The notes: generated by a model from the sequence alone, not told the origin. A stretch of DNA of 64,000 bases from Chamaelirium japonicum (GCA_947650365.1 OX393549.1:80216533-80280532), one strand, 5' to 3'; positions 1 through 10,725 are shown, counted from the stretch's first letter. Numbers and translations are program-made.

Positions 1-921
1 CAATAGCTAAGACAGAAGATGCCCCAGCTTCCTCTTGACCCTTGAGTTCGGTCAGTTCTTTCTCTTTTTCGGTCTTTTGTGCCTTCAGGGAGTTGAGGTA
101 ATCATTTTGTAAAGTCACGGCATCAGAAGCTGCAGCCAAACGCTTTTCGCAAGAAATAACCAACGCTTTAGCCTCCTCCAATGCTAAACGAGCAGAAGTT
201 TCCTCTGACTTTGCTGTTGACAGTACAGAATCACCCTCATCCAAGAACTGGGAGAACGACTTCAAAGTCTCTTCTATCTTCGCTATATGGTCCGGACTAA
301 CAACAGCCTTTTCCTTGACAAACGATGAACGTCGGTTATGATAAGTATGGCTGTCTTGAAGAAGCGATTCGATCTTTTCAACAAAGACAGAATCGTTCAC
401 TCCGAATTTTCGAAGACGATCACAAAAGATAACACCCATACTGGCCCACCACTTCTCTAGTGCTGAGAATCCCGCTTGATGAAAAGGCTTCAGTGAGCAG
501 TCTATGAATGACCTGCAGGGAACCAGCATAATAGCAGCCAAAGAACGGTCCATCTCCTCAACTGAACCATGCACAAATCCAGTTGCCTCAGACATAGTTG
601 GACTCATCCCAGCAATCGATCTCGGCTTCTTAAAAACAGGGACTTCTGCCTGAGCTTTCTGGCATACCAAAGAAGATTGAACTTCATGATCCACTGGTGT
701 TGTGGAAGGACCTGCAAGCTCCTCAAACATAGAGTCACCCACTATTTCTTTTCTGGTCATCTCAACGGTTACTGATGCCTCGTGATTTTTTCCAACACCC
801 TCATCTTGCAAATCCTGGAAAAATGGGTATGTCGCTTCAAAGGCATCATCCTCCAATAATCCTTTGCCAATCACTTCAGTTAGATCATCATTAGGAATGC
901 AAAGGCCGCCAGCTGAATATC
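1..921 (-). CDS. Probable 3' exon of the PMD passenger gene, coiled-coil-rich, runs off the window
   Basis: Reading leftward from the acceptor at 922, one minus-strand frame stays open to the window edge. Its composition fits a long helical tail: many E, K, A, L and Q residues, with heptad-like segments near the left end (ARLALEEAKALVISCEKRL, then KTEKEKELTELK). Such helical C-termini are common in PMD and transposase_28-type proteins of plant retroelements, but no named domain is recognised here. Connection to the upstream part rests on a plausible CAG|GTATGAG donor at 997-998 and a TTGTATAG acceptor. It could instead be a separate gene in the same orientation. The 3' end is outside the window. 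Confidence 0.5.
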
Positions 922-3239
922 CTATACAACAAAGCGATAGGGTAAAACATACAGCAATCATTAATATTCAAAGGATTACAAAGGGGACAACTCATACCTG
1001 AAGTAGTAATATCAACACCTTGAGTTGCCATCTCAGCAGGAGAAGCTGCAACAAGAGCAGTCTCCAATATTTGATGCCTCGATCCAGTAGGGGACGTCGC
1101 AAGAGGATTAATGATCTCCCGAACAGAAGAACTATCCTCTGATGTTCTCGCCCTCTTCCTGGCACCTCTTTCATCTCCCTGTCGCTCGGAAGGCATGGCT
1201 GGAGGAACAGGACGCTCAGAAGTGCCAGAACAAGAAGACTCAACTTCTCTGTCAGATTCTGTTCGGCGATGGCACGCTCGTGAAGAACCAGGACGAGAGT
1301 TCTTTTGGAATCGAATCTCCGTCCTATCTCTCATGCCTTCATCTTTTTTGAACTCAAACGAGCTTTTCTCACTCGATTTCAGCATAGAAGAAGGATACAT
1401 AGCCAATCGATTCTTGATTCCCCCTCTTACTAAACTTGAATATGCTGAAGATACGCAGTCTCTGAGGTTTACTCCTTGTAACGGAAGAGCAAAACTAACT
1501 CCAGTATGCCTCTCACTGAATGCTAACCAATAACCAAACGCCAACTTTGGAGACACTTCTTCCTTATAAGGGATAGGTGTTCCAGGTATCGTTTGCATAA
1601 AACCTTGTTGACGAGAAAACCGATGAGGGCTATACTGTGCTATCTGTACTGTATTACCCCGACGGAATACAAGAAACCCTGGTTTACAACTCAACATTGA
1701 GAGGAAGATGGGGTATGGCATCTTGCCATTATCATAAAAGATACCCTTTTCTCTATCAGGGATCGGCTTCCAAGCTTCATGGGCAAAACGAAAATCAGCT
1801 TCTCCCATAGTACGAAGAATCATCCTAGCGTCTTGAGCTGACCCTTCCCAAGGCTGATAAGCTGCCAGAGCACCAGATACTGATATGAGAAAAGGAAATC
1901 TCTTTTGCCGAAGATTCTTGGCAAATATCCCTCTCGGAAAGTGAAGTCCAATCCACCCATATAAGTAGTGAAGGGGACAAAAGGAACTAGCCCGACCTAG
2001 CTCACCACTGAACTTGGGGCTTGTAGACAGGCTGCTGTAAGTCCGCGTCAGACCATTGTAGAGTAAGCATAATATGGGAACAGCCAAATTGTATTCGGTA
2101 CCTTTCACCATATTTACAGCTGGGATGAAAGTACCAGGACGAATCAAGTCACCACTCCAAGGCAGGGCGAACTTACAAAGAAAAAGAACAATCGCCGCAG
2201 ACCTATAGACAATCTTCCCCAGAGTGCTATTGGCTGACAATCCTAGCAAAATGTAAGGACTGGGTTTCGAGCCAGAAGGTCGTTTCTCTGGTGGCATAAG
2301 ACTGATCGGCCTATTAATATCTCCTGATTGGTCAAGTTTAGCTTTGGCTTTCCTTATGATATCAGTTTTCTGAGAATTAACAGCTCGAGGGTACCCACGA
2401 AACCAAAAATCAATCCAGTCACAATGCCGAACTCGGTCACTACGGCAAGATGCAGCAATAATTGCAAAAGCTTTGAAAAGATAGGAAAGTGCTGAAGGAG
2501 TATATACACAGTCGAAAAGCTCAAAGAGATTAGGGACTCTCTCTTGGTAATATTCTCCACTCATAAGACAACCTGATATCTGGAAGAAGAAAAATGAAGA
2601 AAGTAAGTTACACGTATGAATGTCGCTCAAATTCAATTTCAAGTATGAATATACCTGATAGATCTCCGACAAGGAAATCCCTATTTCCCCAATAGAAGTA
2701 AGGAATGTATTCGTTTCCGGACACCAGAGCTCACACAAAGCTCTATACATTCCATCAGGCCTACAATATTCATAACAAGCAGGTTCCAGCATAACAGATA
2801 TGTTTCTAGTAGCCTCTCGGCCGCGCAAGGCTTCGAAGACTTCGTGCATCCATTCACTGAAACCATTGAGATACTGGACATCGCCACGACCTCGTATTTC
2901 GTCCCCCCATCGAGTGAATCTTGAAGCAATTTTTGAAGCAATTTGAGGAATGGGAACCATTTCAGCCGTTGTATGATGATACGGAAAAGAAAGAATCGGA
3001 GCCTTTTCAAAACGGCTGATGGGTCCAGCGCTCTTCTCAGCCCCATGACTATCGTTGTCACAACTCTCGTGCTCAACGATTCTCAAGGTAGTCAAAGAGT
3101 TTGGGCCATTCTTTTTCAGAGTTGCCCCATGCTGCTTGACTTTCGTATGAGGAAAAACAAGATAAGTGACCCCTCGTTCTTCTTCTTCTTCTAACCAACC
3201 ATCTTCTGGCATAGCAATGTATTTCTCTGAAGTACTCAT
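891..3239 (-). CDS. Plant mobile domain (PMD) protein, passenger gene antisense to the retroelement
   Basis: An open frame of 782 codons starting at 3239. The N-terminal third fits the plant mobile domain / aminotransferase-like family: residues 90-130 hold IASRFTRWGDEI and SEWMHEVFEAL, followed by a block with ALCELWCPETNTF, SIGEIGISLSEIYQ and SGCLMSGEYYQ, the usual PMD order of W-x-PET, FGE/IGE and LSE motifs. The middle is hydrophobic and aromatic; the C-terminal part (about 640-740) is charged and low-complexity, with RKRARTSE looking like a nuclear localisation signal. Two GT-AG bounded intervals of 75-76 nt (2580-2654 and 922-997) look like introns; the first is a multiple of three, so the frame stays open across it. 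A TATA box lies about 0.9 kb upstream at 4130-4137. PMD proteins are linked to silencing (MAIN/MAIL1) and to transposons; the role here is unknown. Confidence 0.7.
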   Translation of the reverse strand: MSTSEKYIAMPEDGWLEEEEERGVTYLVFPHTKVKQHGATLKKNGPNSLTTLRIVEHESCDNDSHGAEKSAGPISRFEKAPILSFPYHHTTAEMVPIPQIASKIASRFTRWGDEIRGRGDVQYLNGFSEWMHEVFEALRGREATRNISVMLEPACYEYCRPDGMYRALCELWCPETNTFLTSIGEIGISLSEIYQVYSYLKLNLSDIHTCNLLSSFFFFQISGCLMSGEYYQERVPNLFELFDCVYTPSALSYLFKAFAIIAASCRSDRVRHCDWIDFWFRGYPRAVNSQKTDIIRKAKAKLDQSGDINRPISLMPPEKRPSGSKPSPYILLGLSANSTLGKIVYRSAAIVLFLCKFALPWSGDLIRPGTFIPAVNMVKGTEYNLAVPILCLLYNGLTRTYSSLSTSPKFSGELGRASSFCPLHYLYGWIGLHFPRGIFAKNLRQKRFPFLISVSGALAAYQPWEGSAQDARMILRTMGEADFRFAHEAWKPIPDREKGIFYDNGKMPYPIFLSMLSCKPGFLVFRRGNTVQIAQYSPHRFSRQQGFMQTIPGTPIPYKEEVSPKLAFGYWLAFSERHTGVSFALPLQGVNLRDCVSSAYSSLVRGGIKNRLAMYPSSMLKSSEKSSFEFKKDEGMRDRTEIRFQKNSRPGSSRACHRRTESDREVESSCSGTSERPVPPAMPSERQGDERGARKRARTSEDSSSVREIINPLATSPTGSRHQILETALVAASPAEMATQGVDITTSGMSCPLCNPLNINDCCMFYPIALLYRIFSWRPLHS

Positions 3240-4129
3240 ACCTACACACAGAAGATTGCGTTAAAAGTTAGAATACATTTTGCAAAAGTTGACCATCGAA
3301 AAACATCAAAGATCGAAGATCATTGCAAAGGAAGGAAAGAAGATCAAGGAACAAACAAAATAAAGAAAAGAATCCCGTTTCATGTAAAAGGGGAGTCAAA
3401 GGACGAGCTGTACCGTCATAAGTACCGCTGTCCTTAAGAAAAAAAAAAAAAAAAAAAAAAAAAATTTGGCCGACCCTGGGGATTGCCTGGCCGGCCCTGG
3501 TCAAACCTGGCCGGCCCTGGCAAAAAAAAAAAAAAAAAAAAAATTGACCTGGTCAAACCTGGTCAATTCGGGTAGATGAATAGTCAAAGATTATCTAACA
3601 TCATGCACGAGATATACATAAAAAAAAAAAAAGGGGTAAAAATGAGAGCAAAAAAAACGAGATATACATAAAAAAAAAAAAAAAAAAAAAAAAGGGGTAA
3701 AAATGAGAGCAAAAAAAAATCGTTATTACGAAATCTTGAACTAAGGTTTCTAAAAACCTAGTCGATTCAAGTAGATGGGTAGTCAAAGATCATCTAGATG
3801 CATGAAAGATGATCCAAGAATCAAATATCATATGATTCAAAAAGGTAAAGGAGGAGATCAAAGATCATTCTTGCAAAACCTTGAACTAGGGTTTCGTTTT
3901 TTTTTTAAAAGGGGCCCACAAAGATCATTGCAAAAGGAGAAACGAAGATCAGAGAGAAAGCAAAGCAAAGGAAAAGATCAAGATTATGATTACCTTGGAT
4001 GATTTGGTCGTCTACTTGCCGAAGGAATCAAGTTTGCGAGATGGTTTTTGCAAAATACCTTGAAGTAGGGTTTTTAGACCTAGCTTCAAGAAATACCGAA
4101 AAATAAGTTAGAAAAGGAGAGGAGACCCC

Positions 4130-4137
4130 TTTTTATA
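4130..4137 (-). promoter_or_regulatory. TATA box candidate for the antisense PMD gene
   Basis: On the minus strand the sequence reads GTCTATAAAAAGGGGTCTCC, a textbook plant TATA box followed by a pyrimidine-rich stretch. It lies about 890 nt upstream of the PMD start codon and just inside the 3' LTR of the host element, pointing away from it. This suggests the passenger gene has its own promoter rather than relying on the LTR. Confidence 0.5.
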
Positions 4138-4359
4138 GACAAAGAGGGGTCAAAGGACGAGCTGTACCGCCGTCCTAAAAAAAAAAAAAAAAAAAAAATT
4201 TGGCCGGCCCTGGAGGTTTCTGGCCGGCCCTGGTCAAACCTGGCCGGCCCTGGCAAAAAAAAAAAAAAAAAAAAAATCAAAGATTGACCTTTTTCGCTTT
4301 TCGCTTGAAACGTCAATCCTTGAGGGGGCAATTTGTAGACATTGAAATATTGCCTAAAG

Positions 4360-5370
4360 CTAGAGAATCAGAAATTTGGCTAAGTCTGGAAGACTTTATT
4401 TCCCTGATGATCAGGGAAATTTTGCTTTACACTCAAAAATTTGGCTAAGTCTGGAAGACTTTATTTCCCTGATGACCAGGGAAATTTTTGTTTCCTTACA
4501 CTTTATTTCCCTGATGACTAGGGAAATTTTTGTCTACACTCAGAAATTTGGCTAAGTCTGGAAGACTTTATTTCCCTGATGACCAGGGAAATTTTGCTTT
4601 CTTATACTTCATTTCCCTGATGACCAGGGAAATTTTTCTCTGCACTCAGAAATTTGGCTAAGTCTGGAAGACTTTATTTCCCTGATGACTAGGGAAATTT
4701 TGCTTTACACTCAAAAATTTGGCTAAGTCTGGAAGACTTTATTTCCCTGATGACCAGGGAAATTTTTACTTCCTTACACTTTATTTCCCTGATGACCAGG
4801 GAAATTTTTCTCTATACTCAGAAATTTGGCTAAGTCTGGAAGACTTTATTTCCCTGATGACCAGGGAAATTTTGCTTCCTTATACTTTATTTCCCTGATG
4901 ACCAGGGAAATTTTTCTCTACACTCAGAAATTTGGCTAAGTCTGGAAGACTTTATTTCCCTGATGACCAGGGAAATTTTGCTTTACACTCAAAAATTTGG
5001 CTAAGTCTGGAAGACTTTATTTCCCTGATGACCAGGGAAATTTTTGTTTCCTTACACTTTATTTCCCTGATGACTAGGGAAATTTTTGTCTACACTCAGA
5101 AATTTGGCTAAGTCTGGAAGACTTTATTTCCCCGATGACCAGGGAAATTTTGCTTTACACTCAAAATTTGGCTAAGTCTGGAAGACTTTATTTCCCTGAT
5201 GACAAGGGAAATTTTTGTTTCCTTACACTTTATTTCCCTGATGACCAGGGAAATTTTTGCCTACACTCAGAAATTTGGCTAAGTCTGGAAGACTTTATTT
5301 CCCTGATGACCAGGGAAATTTTGCTTCCTTATACTTTATTTCCTTGATGACCAAGGAAATTTTTCTTGCT
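4360..5370 (+). repeat. Palindromic tandem array in the LTR U3 region
   Basis: About eighteen copies of TTTCCCTGATGACCAGGGAAA, a perfect 8-bp inverted repeat (TTTCCCTG / CAGGGAAA) around a 5-nt centre. They are separated by spacers such as TTTGGCTAAGTCTGGAAGAC and TTTGCTTTACACTC. Centre variants (GATGATCAGG, GATGACTAGG) mostly preserve the arms. The same array appears inverted at 36880-37740 and begins again at 63890. Confidence 0.95.
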
Positions 5371-5830
5371 TCCTTACGCTCTGAAATTTGACCAAGTCTG
5401 AGAGTAAGGAAAATACTATATCCCTATCGTCCAAAGGCTATATCTAAGTCAATAGAATGATACTTAGAGATGAGCATCCTTCGACAAGCCGATATACAAG
5501 GCCGAAGAATAATCAAGCTTAAGCTCCTACAAGTAAGCTTACACTAGATTTTGACAAACTCATTGAACCTACCAAGTCAGAAAGGACCGGATCAAGAGTT
5601 AACTTGGTTAAAATCTAAGTCGCAGTAAGTCGATTCGGATTTAAGACCCGAACCACAAGTCGTTTTAATCAGACTGGTTCACTCAAACTCAAAAGGATTC
5701 TACCAGTGGAAGTTACAAAACCACTCGAATATGATCCTAACCATCAAGGAAGTTATATAAACCACCTGGAAGTTTCTCTAACCATCCAAGGGAAGTTATA
5801 AAAACCACCAGGAGGTTGCTTCAACCACCC

Positions 5831-5874
5831 GAAGTAGTTATTCTCTACAATAACTACTTCGACCCTTATAAAAG
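5831..5874 (+). promoter_or_regulatory. LTR core promoter with upstream inverted repeat
   Basis: GAAGTAGTTATT and AATAACTACTTC form a perfect 12-bp inverted repeat with a 6-nt loop (5831-5860), immediately followed by CTTATAAAAGG with TATAAAAG at 5867-5874. The same arrangement is kept in the inverted LTR at about 36370-36415. Confidence 0.6.
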
Positions 5875-6579
5875 GAGGGACAAGAAGAGAAGAAGGGATT
5901 TTTGGCCATATCAACAAGAACCTACAAAGCTCCCGATTGAAGATACTTCAAAGTTCCAAGAAATCCCGGAGAAGAAGGATCGAAAAGATCGAAGCAAACC
6001 AAAGAAAATCGAAGACCGAAGATCGAAGATGGAAAATTAAAGATTCAAGTCCAAAGCAAGTCGAAGAACAAGCGAAGAACAAGTGAAGATTCTAGGAGAA
6101 GAAGAGTCAAGCAAAGCCCCTAGCCGATCACGCGCAAAGCCCGGAAGGATCAAGCACCGCAACGCTCCTCTTTTCATTTTCTCACTTGTTGTAATCTTTG
6201 TACTTCGAAATCGAGTATCAAAGGATCAAAGACGGATTTCCCCGCAATCTCCTGATATATTTTGTACTCCGCTTCCTCGAAGCGAGTCTTTGAAATTTGT
6301 ACTTGAGTGAAAAATCAAATATTTGCTCATACAATGTCACAAGGGACATATGGCTTATATGTCACCAGTGACATATAAGCTTGAGCTATGTCACCAGTGA
6401 CATATAGAACTTATGTCATCAGTGACATAATAGAAGTTATATCATCAGTGACATAATAGAAGTTTTGTCACCAGTAACATATAGAAGTTATGTCACCAGC
6501 GACATATAGAAGTTATGTCACTAGGGACATAATAGAAGCTATGTCACCAGTGACATAATAGAAGTTATAACACCAGGGG

Positions 6580-7363
6580 AACTAAAGGTTTGATAAGTAT
6601 ATCGCTCCATGGGCCCTTTTTTCACCCTTGGAAACCTCCTAAACCTTTTAGATCACCTCTTTCGTTTTTGAACCCTTGTGTCCCCAACCCAAAATCAAGA
6701 TCTGCTCATTTTTTCTCCGATTTTGATTATGAAGATTGCATTTTTCTTCTTTGTGGATTGTTTACCAATTACAAGTGTGAGATCAAGATTTGTTTCAAGT
6801 TTAAAGGTATAAATCATGATCTTGCTTATTCTATTAAAATTTACTATGATTTTTTTGTATTTTACTATTCTCATGTGTTTGTATCATTGTTTGTTTTTAA
6901 AAAATTTGACAATACTAGTCTTATGTTGGTATTTTATTGTTTGTGGTTATTTAGTACTTACTACTTTAATTATTATCTTGAATATTAAAGAATGAAGCTT
7001 GTTTGAACAATTTGACTTTCCATTTTGTTGTTAAATTGCTCGATTATTGTTTGTGGTTATTTAGTACTTACTACTTTAATTATTATCTTGAATATTAAAG
7101 AATGAAGCTTGTTTGAACAATTTGACTTTCCATTTTGTTGTTAAATTGCTCGATGGAGTCCTTAAGAATGTCATATAAGGTATTTTCTAACACATTGTGA
7201 TTTATTATCCATATCTAGTTCGAGTACAATTACACATTCAATAATAGTATTATATTGATTTTTTTAATAACATTTTTTACAAAAACGCCTCGAAAAAATA
7301 TGAGGCTTACACATCGCGTCTTCAGATAAAAAACGCCTAGGTACGTCGTTCGCCTTTTTAAAC
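6580..7363. mobile_element. hAT-like insertion in the satellite array, right end recognisable
   Basis: Non-satellite, AT-rich sequence. Its right end, read on the minus strand, starts CAATGTTTAAAAAGGCG and then carries CCTAGGCG motifs, matching the ends of the AGGCG-type hAT MITEs elsewhere in this window (for example 42883-43442). The left terminus could not be fixed and no target duplication was confirmed. A 110-bp tandem duplication sits inside (6934-7153). Confidence 0.4.
6934..7153. repeat. 110-bp tandem duplication
   Basis: Positions 6934-7043 and 7044-7153 are identical by eye, including ATGAAGCTTGTTTGAACAA, so this duplication is recent compared with the surrounding diverged satellite. 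Confidence 0.9.
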
Positions 7364-9387
7364 ATTGTCAGTGACATATAAGCTTGAGCTATGTCACCAG
7401 TGACATAAGTTTGAGCTATGTCACCAGTGACATATAGAAGTTATGTTATAAATGACATAATCGAAGCTATATTATCAGTGACATAATAGAAGCTATATAA
7501 CCAGTAACATAAAATTTATGTCATCAGCGATATATAAGCTTGAGCTATGTCATCAGTGACATAAACATGAGCTATAGGACAAATAAGCTTGAGCTATGTC
7601 ATCAGTGATGTAATAGAAGCTGTCATCAGTGATATAATAGAAGTTATGACAACAGCGATATAGAAGTTATGTCACCAGTGACATATAAGCTTGAGCTATG
7701 TCACTAGTGACATAATCGAAGCAATGTCATCAGTGACATAATCGAAGCAATGTCACCAGTGACATATAGAAGTTATGTCATTAGTGACATAATCGAAACC
7801 GTCACCAATGACATAATCGAAGTTGCCACCAGTGACATATAGAAGCTATCACCAGTGACATATAAGTTTCAGTTATGTCACCAGTGACATATAAAAGTTG
7901 TCATCAGTGGCATAATAGACGCTATGTCATCAGTAACATAAAAAAAGCAATGTCATCAATGACATAATAAAAGCTATGACACCAGTGACATATAGAAGTT
8001 ATGTCATCCGTGACATAATAGAAGCTATGTCATCAGTGACATATAAGCTTTAGCTATGTCACCAGTGACATATAGGCTTGAGTTATGTCACAAATGACAA
8101 ACAATTATGTCATCAGTGACATAATAGAAGATAATTCATCAGTGACTTGATAAAAACTATCACCAGTGACATATAAAAGTTATGTCATCAGTGACATATA
8201 AGCTTGAGCTATCACTAGTGATATAGAAGTTATATTATCAGTGACATTATAGAAGCTATATCATCAGTGACATTATCGAAGATGTCATCAGTGACGTAAT
8301 AGAAGTTATGTCATCAGTGACATAATAAAAGTTATGACACCAGTGGTATAGAAGTTATATGACTAGTGACATATAGAAGTAATATCACTAGTGACATATA
8401 AGTTTAAGCTATGTAATCAGTGACATAATAGAAGTTATATAATGAGTGATAATAATAAAGGCTATGTCACTAAAGACATGTAAAAGTTATGTCACTAATG
8501 ACATAATAAAAGCTACGTCATTAGTGATATAATAAAAACTATCACCAGTGATATATAGAAGTTATGTCACCAGTGACATATAGAAGTTATGTCACTTGTG
8601 ACAAATAAGATTGAGTTATGTCACCAATGACATATAGAAGTTATTTCATCAGTAACGTAATGCCACTATGTCATCATTGACATAATAGAAGCAATGTCAT
8701 CAGTGACATATAGAAGTTATGTCACTAGTGCATATATGCTTGACCTATGTCACCAGTGAGTCAGTGACATATGAAAGTTATGTCATCAGTGACATAATAG
8801 AAGTTATGTCATTAGTGACATAATGAAAATTATATCACCAGTAACATATAGAAACTATCTCATCAGTGACATAACATAAGCTATGTCACCAGTGACATAA
8901 AGAAGTTATGTCACTATTGACATAGAGAAGTCATGTCACCAGTGATATATAAGTTTGAGCTAATCACTGTCATCGGTGATATAATAGAAGCTATGTCACC
9001 AGTGACATATAAAAGTTATAATTGACAAAATAGAAGCTATGTCATTAGTGATATATAAGCTTGAGTTATCTCACCAGTGACATAAGTTTGAGCTATGTCA
9101 CCAGTGACATAGAAGTTATGTCATCAATAACATAATAGAAGTTATGTCATCAGTGAAATAATAGAAGCACTATCACTAGTGACATATAAGTTATGCCACC
9201 AGTGACAAAGAAGTTATGCCACTAATGATATATAAGCTTGAGCTATATCACCAGTGACATATAGAAGTTATATCATCAGTGACATAATAGAAGCTATGTC
9301 TTTAGTGACATAATAAAAGCTATATCACTAGTGACATATAGAAGTTGTCATTTGTGACAAATAAGCTTGAGTTATGTAATCAGTTGA

Positions 9388-9510
9388 TGTGACTCGAGGT
9401 GATCTTTGTTTTGCTGCAGTGAGTCTCGATGGATTTGCCTTCACAACTTCTTCCTCGAGGGCACCCAAAAGCCTCTTGGAAGTATGGGAAGTTATTAGAA
9501 CCTATTGTCA
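9388..9510. repeat. Non-satellite block, first copy
   Basis: A segment beginning GTTGATGTGACTCGAGG and containing GGATTTGCCTTCACAACTTC interrupts the array. A diverged copy lies at 11947-12075. Both are followed by GTCACCAGTGA satellite sequence. The plus strand reads open with TRG...FAA.SLDGFAFTTSSS in both copies, but no protein family is recognised. Confidence 0.7.
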
Positions 9511-9531
9511 CCAGTGATATAAAGAAGTCAA

Positions 9532-9745
9532 GGTTTTAAATGTCATTTTCGGTGTCCATGTCGATTGGCCAAAAAAAAGAAATTTTGTTTTTCGGTAATT
9601 TGTCAATGGAAAAATAGTAAAATGAGTATATGATATTAGACCCAATCGCTAGTCGAGTCTAGTCGGGAACTATTCGAGGTTCCGCCTAGCTATGAAGGAA
9701 TCTTGATTAGTCGGTCGGCAAAATGCCGCCTGGGGATTAGTCCTA
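9532..9745. mobile_element. hAT-like fragment, one terminus
   Basis: Starts CAAGGTTTTAAATGTC, identical in its first 16 bases to the right terminus (minus strand) of the MITE at 21681-22214, and continues with CATGTCGATTGGCC. The opposite end is not recognisable. The sequence after about 9640 (GTCGAGTCTAGTCGGG and GTCGGTCGGC motifs) may be a second fragment. Confidence 0.5.
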
Positions 9746-9986
9746 ATTTTGATAGCATAGGTCACCAGTGAAATATAGAAGCTATGTCAATAGTGACATA
9801 ATATAAGCTGTAACCAATGATATATCGAAGTTATGTCACCAGTGACATAAGCTTGAGCTATGTCACCAGTGACATATAGAAGTTATATCATCAATGACAT
9901 AATAGAAGCTATGTCACTAGTGACATATAGAAGCTATATCATCAGTGACATAATAGAAGCTATATCATCAGTGACACATAAGCTTA

Positions 9987-10335
9987 AGTCGCAAGCAATC
10001 TACGTTTGTCCTCTCGTATATTTCGCTTCTCCGACATCTTTGTTTCTCCCTCATCTTTTAGCATAAAGCCACTCCACAGTGGTAACGACTTATCTTTTGT
10101 GTTGGCTGAAGTTACAGTAGTCACATTGAACCCTCAAATATGCTCGAAGATCTCGATATGATCTTACAGTTCTGGGAAGAATTCACAAAACTCCATTTCC
10201 ATCGAGAATTGAATGATGTTTTCCCGTATTTCTATCAAAAAATCTAACATAGACATTGCTGTCAAGTTTCTAACTAAAAAATTAGACATTCCGCCCATTG
10301 GAGAGCGCTTTGTCTTGCAAAGAGATCGAGATAGA
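9987..10335 (-). pseudogene. rpl5: Mitochondrial rpl5-rps14 junction fragment (NUMT)
   Basis: Read on the minus strand, 10335 down to 10038 matches the C-terminal part of plant mitochondrial ribosomal protein L5: pieces include [38 protein letters not shown] and LPLWSGF..KDEGET. It continues directly into [16 protein letters not shown], the start of mitochondrial rps14 (start codon 10037-10035), which is the gene order of plant mitochondria. Two in-frame stops (after FFPEL and after FEHI) and a frame slip near 10310 show it is not functional. Satellite flanks both sides, so organelle DNA was inserted into the array. A remnant of a gene functionally transferred to the nucleus is less likely: no targeting sequence is seen and both genes are cut. 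Confidence 0.85.
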
Positions 10336-10725
10336 ATAGAAGCTATGTTATCAGTGACATAATAGAAGCTATGTCACCAGTGATATATAGAATTTATGTC
10401 ATCAATGACATATAATCTTGAGCTATATCACCAATAACATATAAGCTTGTGATATGTCATCACTCATCAGTGACGTAATAGAAGTTATATCATTAGTGAC
10501 ATAATAAAAGCTATGACACTAGTGACATAGAAGTTATGCCACCAGTGACATATCGAAGTTATTTCTCCAATGATATATAAGCTTAAGCTATGTCGCCAAT
10601 AACATAATAGAAGCATTGTCATCAATGACATAATAGAAGCTATATCATCAATGAGATAATAAAAGATATGTCATAAGTGACATATAGAAGTTATGTCATC
10701 AGTGACATAATAGAAGTTGTCACCA

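Larger units (their letters stand above)
1..4333 (+). mobile_element. Ty3-type (Tat/Ogre-like) retrotransposon, 3' internal region
   Basis: This is the stretch between pol (off the left edge) and the 3' LTR that starts at 4334. The orientation follows from a purine-rich tract, TGAGGGGGCAATT at about 4321-4333, lying directly before the LTR start TGTAGACATTG. No gag, protease, reverse transcriptase or integrase is in view. The space is filled by a gene on the opposite strand (see 891-3239), an arrangement known for additional ORFs in plant Tat-lineage elements. Two near-duplicate blocks (about 3390-3560 and 4130-4290) share GGCCGGCCCTGG motifs and long A-tracts. Assignment to Tat/Ogre rests on the antisense PMD gene and the 2-kb LTR and is an inference. 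Treated as a fossil; completeness cannot be judged from one end. Confidence 0.65.
4334..6333 (+). mobile_element. 3' LTR of the Tat-like element (2.0 kb)
   Basis: Begins TGTAGACATTGAAATATTGC and ends GCTCATACA, with TG...CA ends. Its boundaries are confirmed by an inverted copy at 35912-37794 flanked by a perfect 5-bp duplication and by a third copy starting at 63838. No duplication flanks this copy (CAATT before, ATGTC after), as expected for the 3' LTR of a longer element rather than a solo LTR. Parts: a palindromic repeat array (4360-5370), a promoter with TATAAAAG at 5867-5874, and a downstream A/G-rich region. Confidence 0.85.

Noticed and set aside
891-3239. PMD gene as an ordinary host gene nested in cpLEPA
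   Set aside because: Its position directly before a polypurine tract and a 3' LTR of a multi-copy family argues for a retroelement passenger, though host origin of the domain is likely.
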